NCBI RefSeq assembly: GCF_934295145.1
Contig: NZ_CAKRAS010000062.1
Span: 1-15,776 of the forward strand
Direction of reading: 5' to 3'
Origin: an uncultured Eubacterium sp.
Lineage (GTDB): Bacteria > Bacillota > Clostridia > Lachnospirales > Lachnospiraceae
DNA: 15,776 nucleotides
Shown: piece by piece, positions 1 to 7,753 of the stretch
How the letters are laid out: the number at the start of each line of letters is the position of its first letter
Position numbering within the stretch: position 1 is the stretch's first letter
Translations under genes and position numbers: made by a program
Notes under the pieces: model-generated
Told to the model about the DNA's origin: nothing
What the model saw: only the letters and a program-made list of their open reading frames with translations
Database searches by the model: none

Positions 1-3
1 ATT

Positions 4-309
4 ATGTTCAAAAAATTTAATGCAGGAAAAGTTGGTCTTTTTGTAGCAGGTCTTGCTTTTGGAACAGCAGGTATCAAAATCCTTACAAGCAAAGATGCTA
101 AGAAAGTTTATACAGGATGCACCGCTGCCGTATTGCGTGCAAAAGACACTGTAGTAAAAACAGCAACAACTGTTCAGGAAAATGCAGGTGATATTCTTGC
201 TGAAGCAAAACAGATCAATGCTGACCGTGCCGCTGCGGAAGCATATGTTGAGGATGAAGAAGTAACTGAGGCAGAAGAGACTCAGGCTGAGGAAGCACAG
301 GCAGAATAA
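4..309 (+). CDS. DUF6110-like small membrane-anchored protein
   Basis: A 101-residue protein. Residues about 10-28 (VGLFVAGLAFGTAGIKIL) form one hydrophobic, Gly/Ala-rich segment that could be a membrane anchor or an uncleaved signal. A Lys/Thr/Ala-rich middle follows, and the last 25 or so residues are almost all Glu and Ala. I recognise the pattern as that of the small DUF6110-type proteins found directly before heavy-metal P-type ATPases in clostridia; that assignment is from memory of the family. The TAA stop shares its last A with the ATG of the ATPase gene, so the two are translationally coupled and the protein probably assists or regulates the pump. Its biochemical role is unknown. The start lies three bases from the window edge, so its ribosome site and promoter cannot be seen. 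Confidence 0.8.
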   Translation: MFKKFNAGKVGLFVAGLAFGTAGIKILTSKDAKKVYTGCTAAVLRAKDTVVKTATTVQENAGDILAEAKQINADRAAAEAYVEDEEVTEAEETQAEEAQAE

Positions 310-2402
310 TGAAATTTGCGATCAAACATGAGATAAAAGGACGTCTACGTGTACATATGGCGCAGCAGCGCATGACATATGAGCAGGCAGACGTCCTGCA
401 ATATTATCTGCAGCAGTCGGATCTCGTAGTAGATGCAAAGGTGTACGAACAGACAGCGGACGTTGTGATCAGTTATAACGGAGAACGGGCTGCTATTATA
501 CATTTATTATGTACTTTCAAATATCAGTTAGTAGAAGTACCGGAAGAATATCTGCAAAGTACAGGACGTGAGTTAAACTCAGAATATAAGGAAAAATTAA
601 TCTGTAAAGTCGTATGGCATTATGGAAAGAAACTGATTTTACCGGCACCGATTCGAAATGTGATCACGGTTGTCAACGGTATCCGTTATATATGGAAGGG
701 ATTGCAGAGCCTGCGACATCGCCGGTTGGATGTGGCTGTTCTGGATGCAACGGGGATTGCAGTATCACTGCTCCGTCAGGATATGGGTACAGCAGGTTCC
801 GTTATGTTTCTGCTTGGAATTGGCGAGCTGCTTGAGGAGTGGACACACAAGAAATCTGTCGGTGATCTGGCACGAAGCATGTCTCTGAACGTAGAGAAAG
901 TATGGCAGAAAGTTGGAGACCAGGAAGTTCTGGTATCTTCTTCTATCATCGAAAAAGGCGATGAGATCATCGTTCATGCCGGAAATGTTATCCCGTTTGA
1001 CGGTGTGGTAACAGCCGGAGACGCTACCGTAAATCAGGCTTCCCTGACAGGCGAATCCGTACCGGTTGCAAAAACCGTAGATTCTTACGTTTACGCAGGT
1101 ACTGTTCTGGAAGAAGGCGAGTTGACCATCCGTGTCGAGGCAACCGGAGGCGCTACAAAATACGAGAAGATCGTTACCATGATCGAGGATTCTGAAAAAC
1201 TGAAATCTAATCTGGAAGGAAAAGCAGAGCATCTGGCAGATAAGCTTGTTCCATATACATTAGGTGGTACGTTACTGACCTGGTTACTGACCAGAAATGC
1301 CACAAAAGCACTGTCTATCCTGATGGTAGACTTCTCCTGTGCGTTGAAGCTGGCTATGCCGATTTCTGTGCTTTCTGCAATCCGTGAGGCACAGCAGTGT
1401 GACATTACTGTCAAAGGCGGAAAATATCTGGAGGCTGTATCAGAAGCAACCACCATCGTATTTGATAAGACAGGTACTTTGACAAAAGCAAAACCGACGG
1501 TGATCGATGTCATTCCGTTTAACGATTCCAAGCCGGAGGAACTGCTTCGTATTGCAGCCTGCCTGGAAGAACATTTTCCACATTCTATGGCAAAAGCCGT
1601 TGTGACAGCTGCCAAACAGAAAAAGCTGGAGCATGAGGAAATGCATTCCAAAGTAGAATATATCGTAGCACATGGTATTTCTTCCTTTATCGAAGAAAAA
1701 CGTGTTGTGATCGGAAGCTATCATTTCATTTTTGAAGATGAAAAATGTGAGATTCCGAAAGATAAAAAAGATGTATTTGATAACTTGCCGGAAGAGTGTT
1801 CCTGCCTGTATATGGCAATTGATCAGAAGCTTGCAGCTGTTATCTGTATCGAAGATCCGGTACGTGAAGAAGCCGCGGATATTATTCAGGATCTGCGCGA
1901 CAATGGTATCGAAAAAATTGTTATGATGACAGGAGATAGTGAACGTACAGCAGCAGCCATCGCGCGCAAAGTCGGTGTGGATGAGTATTATTCCGAAGTT
2001 CTGCCGGAAGATAAGGCAAACTTTGTAGAACAGGAGAAAGCACTTGGTCATAAAGTCATCATGGTCGGTGACGGAATTAATGATTCGCCGGCTCTGTCTG
2101 CAGCAGACGCAGGTGTGGCCATCAGTGATGGTGCAGCCATTGCCCGTGAGATTGCGGATATTACGATTGCAGCTGACAATCTGCATGAGATTGTGACATT
2201 GAAGAAGATCAGTAACAGATTGATGCAGAGGATCCACCGCAATTATCGTTTTATTGTGGGATTCAATGCAGGTCTGATCGCCCTTGGTGTTGGCGGAATC
2301 ATTCAGCCGACCACATCTTCACTGTTACATAACACTTCAACACTGTATATCGGTTTGAAAAGTATGGAAAATCTGCTGAATGAGCAGGAGAAAAATGAAT
2401 AG
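309..2402 (+). CDS. heavy-metal translocating P-type ATPase (P1B-like)
   Basis: A 697-residue membrane pump that would use ATP to move a metal cation. Visible P-type ATPase landmarks are TGES at 248-251 (actuator domain), the phosphorylated Asp386 in DKTGTLT, TGDS at 541-544 and GDGIND at 587-592. The P1B HP motif appears in a modified form (EEHFPHS, about 420-426). The first 75 or so residues resemble a metal-associated domain but lack the CxxC metal site. The conserved transmembrane ion site is SCALKLAMP (343-351), so the usual CPC is missing and only Cys344 remains. Several hydrophobic helices lie before the actuator and around 315-355, with a final pair at about 645-685. The transported metal cannot be predicted from the motif. 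The gene overlaps the preceding small gene by one base and ends before a terminator hairpin. Confidence 0.9.
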   Translation: MKFAIKHEIKGRLRVHMAQQRMTYEQADVLQYYLQQSDLVVDAKVYEQTADVVISYNGERAAIIHLLCTFKYQLVEVPEEYLQSTGRELNSEYKEKLICKVVWHYGKKLILPAPIRNVITVVNGIRYIWKGLQSLRHRRLDVAVLDATGIAVSLLRQDMGTAGSVMFLLGIGELLEEWTHKKSVGDLARSMSLNVEKVWQKVGDQEVLVSSSIIEKGDEIIVHAGNVIPFDGVVTAGDATVNQASLTGESVPVAKTVDSYVYAGTVLEEGELTIRVEATGGATKYEKIVTMIEDSEKLKSNLEGKAEHLADKLVPYTLGGTLLTWLLTRNATKALSILMVDFSCALKLAMPISVLSAIREAQQCDITVKGGKYLEAVSEATTIVFDKTGTLTKAKPTVIDVIPFNDSKPEELLRIAACLEEHFPHSMAKAVVTAAKQKKLEHEEMHSKVEYIVAHGISSFIEEKRVVIGSYHFIFEDEKCEIPKDKKDVFDNLPEECSCLYMAIDQKLAAVICIEDPVREEAADIIQDLRDNGIEKIVMMTGDSERTAAAIARKVGVDEYYSEVLPEDKANFVEQEKALGHKVIMVGDGINDSPALSAADAGVAISDGAAIAREIADITIAADNLHEIVTLKKISNRLMQRIHRNYRFIVGFNAGLIALGVGGIIQPTTSSLLHNTSTLYIGLKSMENLLNEQEKNE

Positions 2403-2440
2403 AAGCGTGTTGAGATAAGACAGCGATAGTGGTTAAGTGA

Positions 2441-2480
2441 AAAAACGTGGAACTTCAGATAAGAGGTTCCGCGTTTTTTT
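2441..2480 (+). terminator. intrinsic terminator after the P-type ATPase
   Basis: The inverted repeat ACGTGGAAC / GTTCCGCGT (9 bp with one G-T wobble, 12-nt loop) is followed by seven T residues and preceded by an A-run. It lies 38 bases after the ATPase stop codon. Confidence 0.85.
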
Positions 2481-2617
2481 GTTACACAGGAAATTGATGA
2501 AACACTTTCTTATTTCATAATTTGGAAAAAATTTAATCAGCTTGCTCTTTTTTTCATGGAATATAGATTTTGGAGATGTCCTGTTTATTGGAAAATTGTT
2601 TATTTTCAGAGAAGTAA

Positions 2618-2646
2618 TTGTTTTTTGTATGAAAATCCGCTATACT
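2618..2646 (+). promoter_or_regulatory. sigma-A type promoter for the tcdA-ttcA genes
   Basis: TTGTTT at 2618-2623 and TATACT at 2641-2646 are separated by exactly 17 bases, about 110 bases before the next start codon. The 352-base gap 2403-2754 otherwise holds only the ATPase terminator and AT-rich sequence, with no gene visible. The implied 5' leader is about 100 bases long and I recognise no riboswitch in it. Confidence 0.6.
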
Positions 2647-2754
2647 ATCACAGGCAATTCATAGTAAAATAGTAAACAATAAAGAATCTTACAAAAATAT
2701 ATGGGTTCTGAAATGTTCGAATAATATCAAAAATACGATGGAGGATAGATATTT

Positions 2755-3570
2755 ATGGAAGAAAATACTTCTTTGCATACAGAATGTGCGCATAAGCCGC
2801 GTCCGGCTGTGCTGAATCAGTTTTCCAGAACGGAACTGCTTCTGGGAGAAGACAACATGCAGCGCCTGTTCAACGCCAGAGTGGCCATATTTGGTATCGG
2901 CGGTGTCGGCGGATACACTGTGGAAGCACTGGCTCGTGTGGGCGTTGGAACACTGGATCTGATCGATGATGACCGAATTTGTCTGACAAACTTGAACCGT
3001 CAGATTTTTGCAACAAGAAAAACCATTGGAAAATATAAAGTAGATGTGGCGAAAGAGCGTATTCTGGAGATCAACCCGAAGGCGGTGGTCAACACATATA
3101 AGACTTTTTATATGCCGGATACCGCAGATCAGTTTGATTTTTCCCAGTACGATTATGTGGTAGATGCGATTGATACCGTAACCGGAAAACTGATGCTTGT
3201 GGAGCAGGCAAAAGCAGCAGGTGTGCCGATCATCAGTTCCATGGGAGCAGGAAACAAAATGGACGCGTCTGCATTTGAAGTGGCAGATATTTATGAAACT
3301 TCTGTCTGCCCATTGGCAAAAGTTATGCGCCGTGAGTTGAAAAAACGTGGTATTGATCATCTGAAGGTTGTTTATTCCAAAGAAAAACCAATGACACCGA
3401 TGGAAGATACAGAAAACAGCTGTAAAAACAACTGTGTGTGCCCGCCGGGAACCGCAAGAAAATGTACTGTGCGTCGTCAGATTCCGGGAAGCATGGCTTT
3501 TGTACCATCGGTAGTCGGCCTGATTATTGCGGGTGAGATCACAAAAGATCTGACAGAACTGCCGCAGTAG
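2755..3570 (+). CDS. tcdA: tRNA threonylcarbamoyladenosine dehydratase (ThiF/E1-like)
   Basis: A 271-residue ThiF/E1-fold enzyme. Family knowledge: TcdA (CsdL) uses ATP to dehydrate t6A37 of ANN-decoding tRNAs to the cyclic form ct6A. The nucleotide-binding motif GIGGVGG is at 47-53, the DDD acidic run at 71-73 and the N-R-Q motif characteristic of E1-like adenylators at 81-83. The length matches the family (about 250-270). Residues 215-245 contain several cysteines (in a CKNNCVCPPG region), common in clostridial members. The start has a GGAGG ribosome site at 2740-2744 with 10-base spacing. Ninety bases downstream is a rhodanese-TtcA fusion, so both genes of this transcription unit probably modify tRNA. 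A generic ThiF-type sulfur-carrier adenylase is less likely because of the length and arrangement. Confidence 0.88.
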   Translation: MEENTSLHTECAHKPRPAVLNQFSRTELLLGEDNMQRLFNARVAIFGIGGVGGYTVEALARVGVGTLDLIDDDRICLTNLNRQIFATRKTIGKYKVDVAKERILEINPKAVVNTYKTFYMPDTADQFDFSQYDYVVDAIDTVTGKLMLVEQAKAAGVPIISSMGAGNKMDASAFEVADIYETSVCPLAKVMRRELKKRGIDHLKVVYSKEKPMTPMEDTENSCKNNCVCPPGTARKCTVRRQIPGSMAFVPSVVGLIIAGEITKDLTELPQ

Positions 3571-3660
3571 AAAAGAGCTGGTTTTATAGTGATGATTAGA
3601 ACTGTAAATGTAACTACAAGTGAGAATGAAACATATAAGTGACATAGAAATGGAGAGCAT

Positions 3661-4824
3661 ATGGGAGAAGTACAGTTATCCGTACAGGAACTGTCAGCGA
3701 TGCCGGAAGACAGCTATCAGTTAGTTGATATCCGGGATGAGCGTGCACGTTCCTACGGTGTGATCCCGGGCAGCGTGGCTCTGAGCGCAGAGGAACTGCA
3801 GGAATCACAGGAAATTGATAAAAATAAAACAGTTGTTATTTATTGCCAGAAAGGTGAAATGAGTGTTCCGGCAGCGGAAGCACTGCAGGATGCCGGTGTG
3901 GATGCCAGAAGTCTGAAGGGTGGATACTTAGCATGGCTGATGGAATCCATGAAACAGAAAGAAGAAGCCCAAAAAGAGGAAGAGACTCCGGAGTATGTGG
4001 AGATCGAGCAGAGCATCCGCAAAAAGTTCCGGAAAACCATCTGGTGCCGTTTTACCCGTGCGGTACGTGAGTATGAGCTGGTAAAAGAGGGAGACAAGAT
4101 CGCGGTCTGTATCTCCGGTGGAAAAGATTCCATGCTGATGGCAAAACTTTTCCAGGAGTTGAAACGCCATAACAAGTTTAATTTTGAAGTGGTATTTCTG
4201 GTTATGGATCCGGGATACAGTCCGGCAAACAGACAGATCATAGAGGCAAACGCAAAGAGAATGAATATCCCAATCACGATTTTTGAATCGGATATTTTCG
4301 ATGCAGTATTTAATATAGAAAAATCACCGTGTTATCTGTGCGCAAGAATGCGCCGTGGACATCTTTACAGCAAAGCGAAAGAACTTGGCTGTAACAAGAT
4401 TGCTTTAGGTCATCATTACGATGATGTCATTGAGACCATTCTGATGGGGATGCTTTACGGAGCTCAGATGCAGACCATGATGCCGAAGCTGCACAGCACA
4501 AATTTTGAAGGCATGGAGCTGATCCGTCCGCTGTATTTGATCCGCGAGGATGATATCAAGAAATGGCGTGACAGTAATGACCTGCACTTTATCCAGTGTG
4601 CATGTAAGTTTACCGATACCTGCAGCACCTGCGGTGGTGAGAACATATCAAAGCGTGTGGAAGTGAAAAACCTGATCCGTCAGTTGAAAGAGACCAATCC
4701 ATTCGTGGAATCCAATATTTTCAAGAGCGTGGAGAATGTAAATTTAAGTACCGTCATCGCATACAAGAAAGATGGTGTGAAACATCATTTTTTGGATGAC
4801 TATGATAAAGTGTCTGAAAAGTAG
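3661..4824 (+). CDS. rhodanese-TtcA-like tRNA thiolase fusion
   Basis: A 387-residue fusion protein. Residues 1-95 are a rhodanese domain with Cys62 in the active loop CQKGEMS, able in principle to carry a persulfide. A charged linker rich in Glu/Lys (98-112) leads to a PP-loop ATPase of the TtcA family, with SGGKDS at 152-157, the CYLC iron-sulfur pair at 224-227 and GHHYDD at 250-255. TtcA thiolates cytidine 32 of tRNA using ATP, a [4Fe-4S] cluster and a sulfur donor. A further cysteine set lies near the end (CAC at 313-315 and CSTC at 321-324), one of which would be the third cluster ligand while the rest could bind zinc. A GGAG ribosome site at 3652-3655 supports this start. The fusion suggests the rhodanese feeds sulfur to the thiolase in cis. 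The exact tRNA target is inferred from the family. Confidence 0.88.
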   Translation: MGEVQLSVQELSAMPEDSYQLVDIRDERARSYGVIPGSVALSAEELQESQEIDKNKTVVIYCQKGEMSVPAAEALQDAGVDARSLKGGYLAWLMESMKQKEEAQKEEETPEYVEIEQSIRKKFRKTIWCRFTRAVREYELVKEGDKIAVCISGGKDSMLMAKLFQELKRHNKFNFEVVFLVMDPGYSPANRQIIEANAKRMNIPITIFESDIFDAVFNIEKSPCYLCARMRRGHLYSKAKELGCNKIALGHHYDDVIETILMGMLYGAQMQTMMPKLHSTNFEGMELIRPLYLIREDDIKKWRDSNDLHFIQCACKFTDTCSTCGGENISKRVEVKNLIRQLKETNPFVESNIFKSVENVNLSTVIAYKKDGVKHHFLDDYDKVSEK

Positions 4825-4956
4825 GATGTTTTATTTATCCATAAGATATAGGCGAAATGTCCATAGTTTTCAGAAGAATACATGGTAAAATAAATATATA
4901 AGAAACATCAAAAGAAACCGCAGAAAACGGAAGTTGAAAGAAGGAGAGGGAAAGCT

Positions 4957-5829
4957 ATGTATTCTTATGACAGAAAAGGACCGAAACGTGGAGTTGCTTT
5001 GTATAGCTATTCTGCAGAATTTGGATTGACAAAAACATTGGAAGATTGTTTTGAGGATATTTATGATATGGGAGCGCATGGAATTGAAATTCTGGCCAAT
5101 ACCCACATTGAAAATTATCCTTATCCAACAGATGAATGGGTTGAAAACTGGTTTCGCCTTTGTGACAAATATGAAATTGTTCCAGTAGAATATGGTAACT
5201 GGATTGATTCTCATGTCCTTGGAGACAGAGATCTGACGACAGAGGAAGCTTATGAGATGCTGGCAAGGGATATCCGGCTGGCACATCGCCTTGGTTTTAC
5301 TGTAATGCGTACAAAAATGCCGGTTATTGATGAAGACCTGTTCCCAGTGGCAAACTGGAGAGAAATCATTAAAATGGCATTGCCGCTGGCAGAAGAACTA
5401 AATATAAAAATGTGTCCGGAAGTACACACACCGACCAATCTGAAAGGAAAAATGGTACAGGATTTTGTGGATTTTATCAAAGAGACCGGAACAAAAAATT
5501 TCGGACTGAATATTGACTTCAGTGTATTCCGTACAGAGTTTGCAGAAGGAGAATATGTTTCTCCAAATTATGAAGCAAATGCACCAGAAGATCTGATTCC
5601 GTTATTGCCTTATATTTATTGCTGTCATGCTAAATTCATCCATATGAGTGATACGTTTGAAGAGACAACTATTCCATATAAACGTATTATCGAAGTAATG
5701 CAGGAAAATGGCTGGGATGGCTATCTGCTCAGTGAATATGAAGGTGCTGACAAATACGAACCTGGTTATGAGGTAGGACAGACTCTGCGCAAACAACATA
5801 TTATGTTGAAAAATTATATTGGTGATTAA
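4957..5829 (+). CDS. C-glycoside deglycosidase alpha-subunit-like TIM barrel
   Basis: A 290-residue protein of the sugar phosphate isomerase/epimerase (xylose isomerase-like TIM barrel) superfamily. Likely metal ligands are Glu155 (in CPEVHTPT, with candidate catalytic His157), Asp187 (LNIDFSVF), His224 (CCHAKF) and Glu260 (LLSEYEG). The next gene encodes the small partner typical of bacterial C-glycoside deglycosidases (DgpB/CGD beta), so I call this the alpha (catalytic) subunit. In characterised systems the heteromer cleaves the C-C bond of 3-oxo-C-glycosides such as 3''-oxo-puerarin, using Mn2+. No sugar oxidoreductase (DgpA type) is encoded in the window, so the substrate is unknown. The protein has no signal peptide and is probably cytoplasmic. 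The ribosome site AAGGAG at 4941-4946 supports this start. A 131-base gap separates it from the tRNA thiolase, so it probably has its own promoter. Confidence 0.85.
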   Translation: MYSYDRKGPKRGVALYSYSAEFGLTKTLEDCFEDIYDMGAHGIEILANTHIENYPYPTDEWVENWFRLCDKYEIVPVEYGNWIDSHVLGDRDLTTEEAYEMLARDIRLAHRLGFTVMRTKMPVIDEDLFPVANWREIIKMALPLAEELNIKMCPEVHTPTNLKGKMVQDFVDFIKETGTKNFGLNIDFSVFRTEFAEGEYVSPNYEANAPEDLIPLLPYIYCCHAKFIHMSDTFEETTIPYKRIIEVMQENGWDGYLLSEYEGADKYEPGYEVGQTLRKQHIMLKNYIGD

Positions 5830-5842
5830 GGGGGAAAAGAGT

Positions 5843-6289
5843 ATGGAACGTGAGGTAATTCAGTCTGTTGGATTTAGAAATATAAAGAAAGATGATAAAA
5901 TTACGGGATTTCAGTTAAAAGTACGTCTCCCATATTACAGAGGTATTTTTTTGAGTCAGATTCGCCCGGGAACATTGATTGTGGATGGAGAACGTTTTGA
6001 AAAGGAAGATATTATCTGGAATATAAATGGGGAAGATTATACATATGAGGAAATGAAGAAAGATTTTCGTACACACTGGTCTGTATTGAAACCGGCTGTA
6101 TTAAAAGTTAAAAAGGAAGGTGGTCTGTCACAGGGCTATCATGATATCACTTATGGCTTCTGTTTTACATCTTCCTATATGCCTCCAATGATGCAAAATG
6201 AGATCAGCTTGAATCCGGATAAGGAAAGTCCGATCTTTTTACCAGAATTCGGAAAACATGTAAATCACAGAAGATTATTAATTGTTTAA
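5843..6289 (+). CDS. C-glycoside deglycosidase beta-subunit-like protein (DUF6379)
   Basis: A 148-residue protein. The reading frame opens upstream at a TTG inside the alpha gene (5819), but ATG 5843 is preferred. AAGGGGG at 5828-5834 sits 8 bases before it and overlaps the alpha stop codon, and homologues start near the GF-N motif. The conserved pattern GFRNI ... TGFQLKVRLPYYRG ... SQIRP ... VDGERF ... SYMPP is what I recall for the beta subunit of C-glycoside deglycosidases. That subunit is a beta-sandwich protein that binds the TIM-barrel partner and helps form the active site. The gene lies 13 bases after the alpha gene and before a strong terminator, so the two form a self-contained operon. 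The last 25 or so residues (after SLNPDKES) look longer than I would expect for the family. Confidence 0.83.
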   Translation: MEREVIQSVGFRNIKKDDKITGFQLKVRLPYYRGIFLSQIRPGTLIVDGERFEKEDIIWNINGEDYTYEEMKKDFRTHWSVLKPAVLKVKKEGGLSQGYHDITYGFCFTSSYMPPMMQNEISLNPDKESPIFLPEFGKHVNHRRLLIV

Positions 6290-6316
6290 AACATACCTGA
6301 TAAGTTGGTGAAACTG

Positions 6317-6362
6317 GAAAAGGCCTTCTTTGGACAAAAAGTGTCCGAAGAAGGTCTTTTTT
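6317..6362 (+). terminator. strong intrinsic terminator after the C-deglycosidase-like pair
   Basis: A 16-bp stem (6321-6336 with 6342-6357, two G-T wobbles) closes a 5-nt loop and is followed by a run of six T residues. It ends the alpha/beta operon and isolates it from cysK. Confidence 0.93.
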
Positions 6363-6367
6363 GCGTA

Positions 6368-6546
6368 CAGTTCACCCGCGCCATTCACAAAAGAGCTCGC
6401 TTGCGAGCGATACTTCTTGAATTTAGTTCAAGAAGGCTAAAATTCCTATTTTTGCTCATAAAACGGCGCTCCCTTCGTCCCTATTCATAAAGATAACTCC
6501 TTATGCGAGCATAATCGTAATCTTTACGAGTGGTACGAGTGAACTG
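6368..6546. repeat. structured intergenic element with nested inverted repeats
   Basis: This fills most of the gap 6363-6582 and has no convincing gene. An 8-bp inverted repeat (CAGTTCAC at 6368-6375, GTGAACTG at 6539-6546) brackets it. Inside are small hairpins: GCTCGC/GCGAGC at 6395-6408, CTTCTTGAA/TTCAAGAAG at 6413-6435, TTATGC/GCATAA at 6501-6514 and CGTAA/TTACG at 6516-6528. ACGAGT occurs twice at 6526-6540. It lies after a terminator and before the cysK promoter, so it is probably not a leader of either gene. It may be a non-coding repeat or MITE-like remnant. Confidence 0.4.
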
Positions 6547-6582
6547 GGAGAATAAAAAATATAAAAAACTTCAAAAACCTAG

Positions 6583-6611
6583 TTGACAAATAGGAATAAT
6601 GGGAATATAAT
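6583..6611 (+). promoter_or_regulatory. consensus sigma-A promoter of cysK with possible CymR-like operator
   Basis: A perfect TTGACA (6583-6588) and TATAAT (6606-6611) are separated by 17 bases. A promoter this strong would normally need a repressor. The spacer holds TAGGAATAATGGGAATAT (6591-6608), with two GGAAT half-sites, and CCTA/TAGG at 6578-6594 forms a dyad across the -35 box. A CymR/Rrf2-type regulator is encoded downstream at 9163, so this is a candidate operator. The operator part is inference. Confidence 0.85.
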
Positions 6612-6665
6612 ACACTCAACAAATAAAACATAGAAAACAGATATGATTTATAGGAGGACGAAACA

Positions 6666-7601
6666 ATGGCTAACATTTATAAAGGAACACTTGGTTTAAT
6701 CGGTAACACACCACTGGTTGAGGTTGCGAATGTAGAGAAAGATCAGAACCTCAACGCTAAAATCCTTGTAAAATTAGAATACTTCAATCCGGCAGGAAGT
6801 GTCAAGGACAGAATTGCAAAAGCAATGATCGAGGATGCTGAAGCAAAAGGATTATTAAAAGAAGGTTCCGTAATCATTGAGCCGACTTCGGGAAACACAG
6901 GTATTGGTCTTGCATCTATTGCAGCAGCAAAAGGATACAGAATCATCCTTACCATGCCGGAGACCATGAGCGTTGAGAGAAGAAATATCTTAAAAGCTTA
7001 CGGCGCAGAGATCGTTTTAACAGAAGGTTCCAAAGGAATGAAAGGCGCCATTGCAAAAGCGGATGAACTTGCAAAAGAGATTCCAAACAGCTACATCCCG
7101 GGACAGTTTGTAAACCCGGCAAACCCGGCAGCTCACAAAGCAACAACTGGTCCGGAGATCTGGAACGATACAGACGGAAATGTAGATGTATTTATCGCAG
7201 GTGTAGGTACAGGTGGAACATTAACAGGTGTTGGTGAATATCTGAAATCCCAGAATCCGGATGTTAAGATTATCGCAGTAGAGCCTGCAACATCTCCGGT
7301 ACTTTCCGAGGGCAAGAGCGGAGCTCACAAAATTCAGGGTATTGGCGCCGGCTTCGTACCGGACGTATTAAATACACAGGTATATGATGAAATTATCACA
7401 ATTGAAAATGATGATGCATTTGAGAAAGCAAAACTTCTGGCAAAGAAAGAAGGCGTTTTAGTCGGAATTTCTTCCGGAGCAGCATTATCCGCAGCAATTC
7501 AGGTAGCCAAACGTCCGGAATTTGCAGGAAAAACAATTGTAGCATTATTACCGGATACAGGTGACAGATATTATTCAACACCATTATTCACAGAGGCATA
7601 G
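6666..7601 (+). CDS. cysK: cysteine synthase (O-acetylserine sulfhydrylase)
   Basis: A 311-residue, PLP-dependent cytoplasmic enzyme that makes cysteine from O-acetylserine and sulfide. The PLP lysine is Lys47 in NPAGSVKDR, the substrate-binding loop TSGNTG is at 74-79 and the phosphate-binding glycines GTGGT are at 181-185. Length and motifs match CysK closely. The ribosome site AGGAGG (6652-6657) is 8 bases before the start. The gene has its own consensus promoter. In Bacillus, CysK also binds the regulator CymR, and in many organisms it binds the C-terminal Ile of serine acetyltransferase. Both kinds of partner are encoded in this window with matching tails. The related CysM or a beta-synthase is less likely given the match to CysK-type motifs. 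Confidence 0.95.
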   Translation: MANIYKGTLGLIGNTPLVEVANVEKDQNLNAKILVKLEYFNPAGSVKDRIAKAMIEDAEAKGLLKEGSVIIEPTSGNTGIGLASIAAAKGYRIILTMPETMSVERRNILKAYGAEIVLTEGSKGMKGAIAKADELAKEIPNSYIPGQFVNPANPAAHKATTGPEIWNDTDGNVDVFIAGVGTGGTLTGVGEYLKSQNPDVKIIAVEPATSPVLSEGKSGAHKIQGIGAGFVPDVLNTQVYDEIITIENDDAFEKAKLLAKKEGVLVGISSGAALSAAIQVAKRPEFAGKTIVALLPDTGDRYYSTPLFTEA

Positions 7602-7753
7602 AAAAAACTGTGAGAGCAAGAATGTTTTAGAGTGATGTGATACGTTCAAGTGAATTTGAACTGTTATCAGAATCTGTGAAAGAAAGACAATAGCAGGATG
7701 GCAGACAGCAGATCCTGAACAGGACAGATTATGAAAGGCAAAGGTTGAGAGAA

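Noticed and set aside
1440..2237. Minus-strand open frame of 265 codons opposite the P-type ATPase
   Set aside because: It is the antisense of conserved ATPase motifs with biased composition and no start signal.
2689..3660. Long open frame on the minus strand (323 codons) opposite tcdA
   Set aside because: It lies antisense to a clear ThiF-family gene, its protein is Cys/His/Phe-rich without recognisable domains, and there is no ribosome site. It is a composition shadow.
6305..6490. Short plus-strand open frame over the terminator after the C-deglycosidase-like pair
   Set aside because: It covers a terminator hairpin and the hairpin-rich element, its sequence is low-complexity and basic, and it has no ribosome site.
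6363..6582. T-box or SAM-type riboswitch for cysK
   Set aside because: The consensus promoter at 6583-6611 lies downstream of this region, so it would not be in the cysK leader, and no T-box or SAM core sequence is visible.
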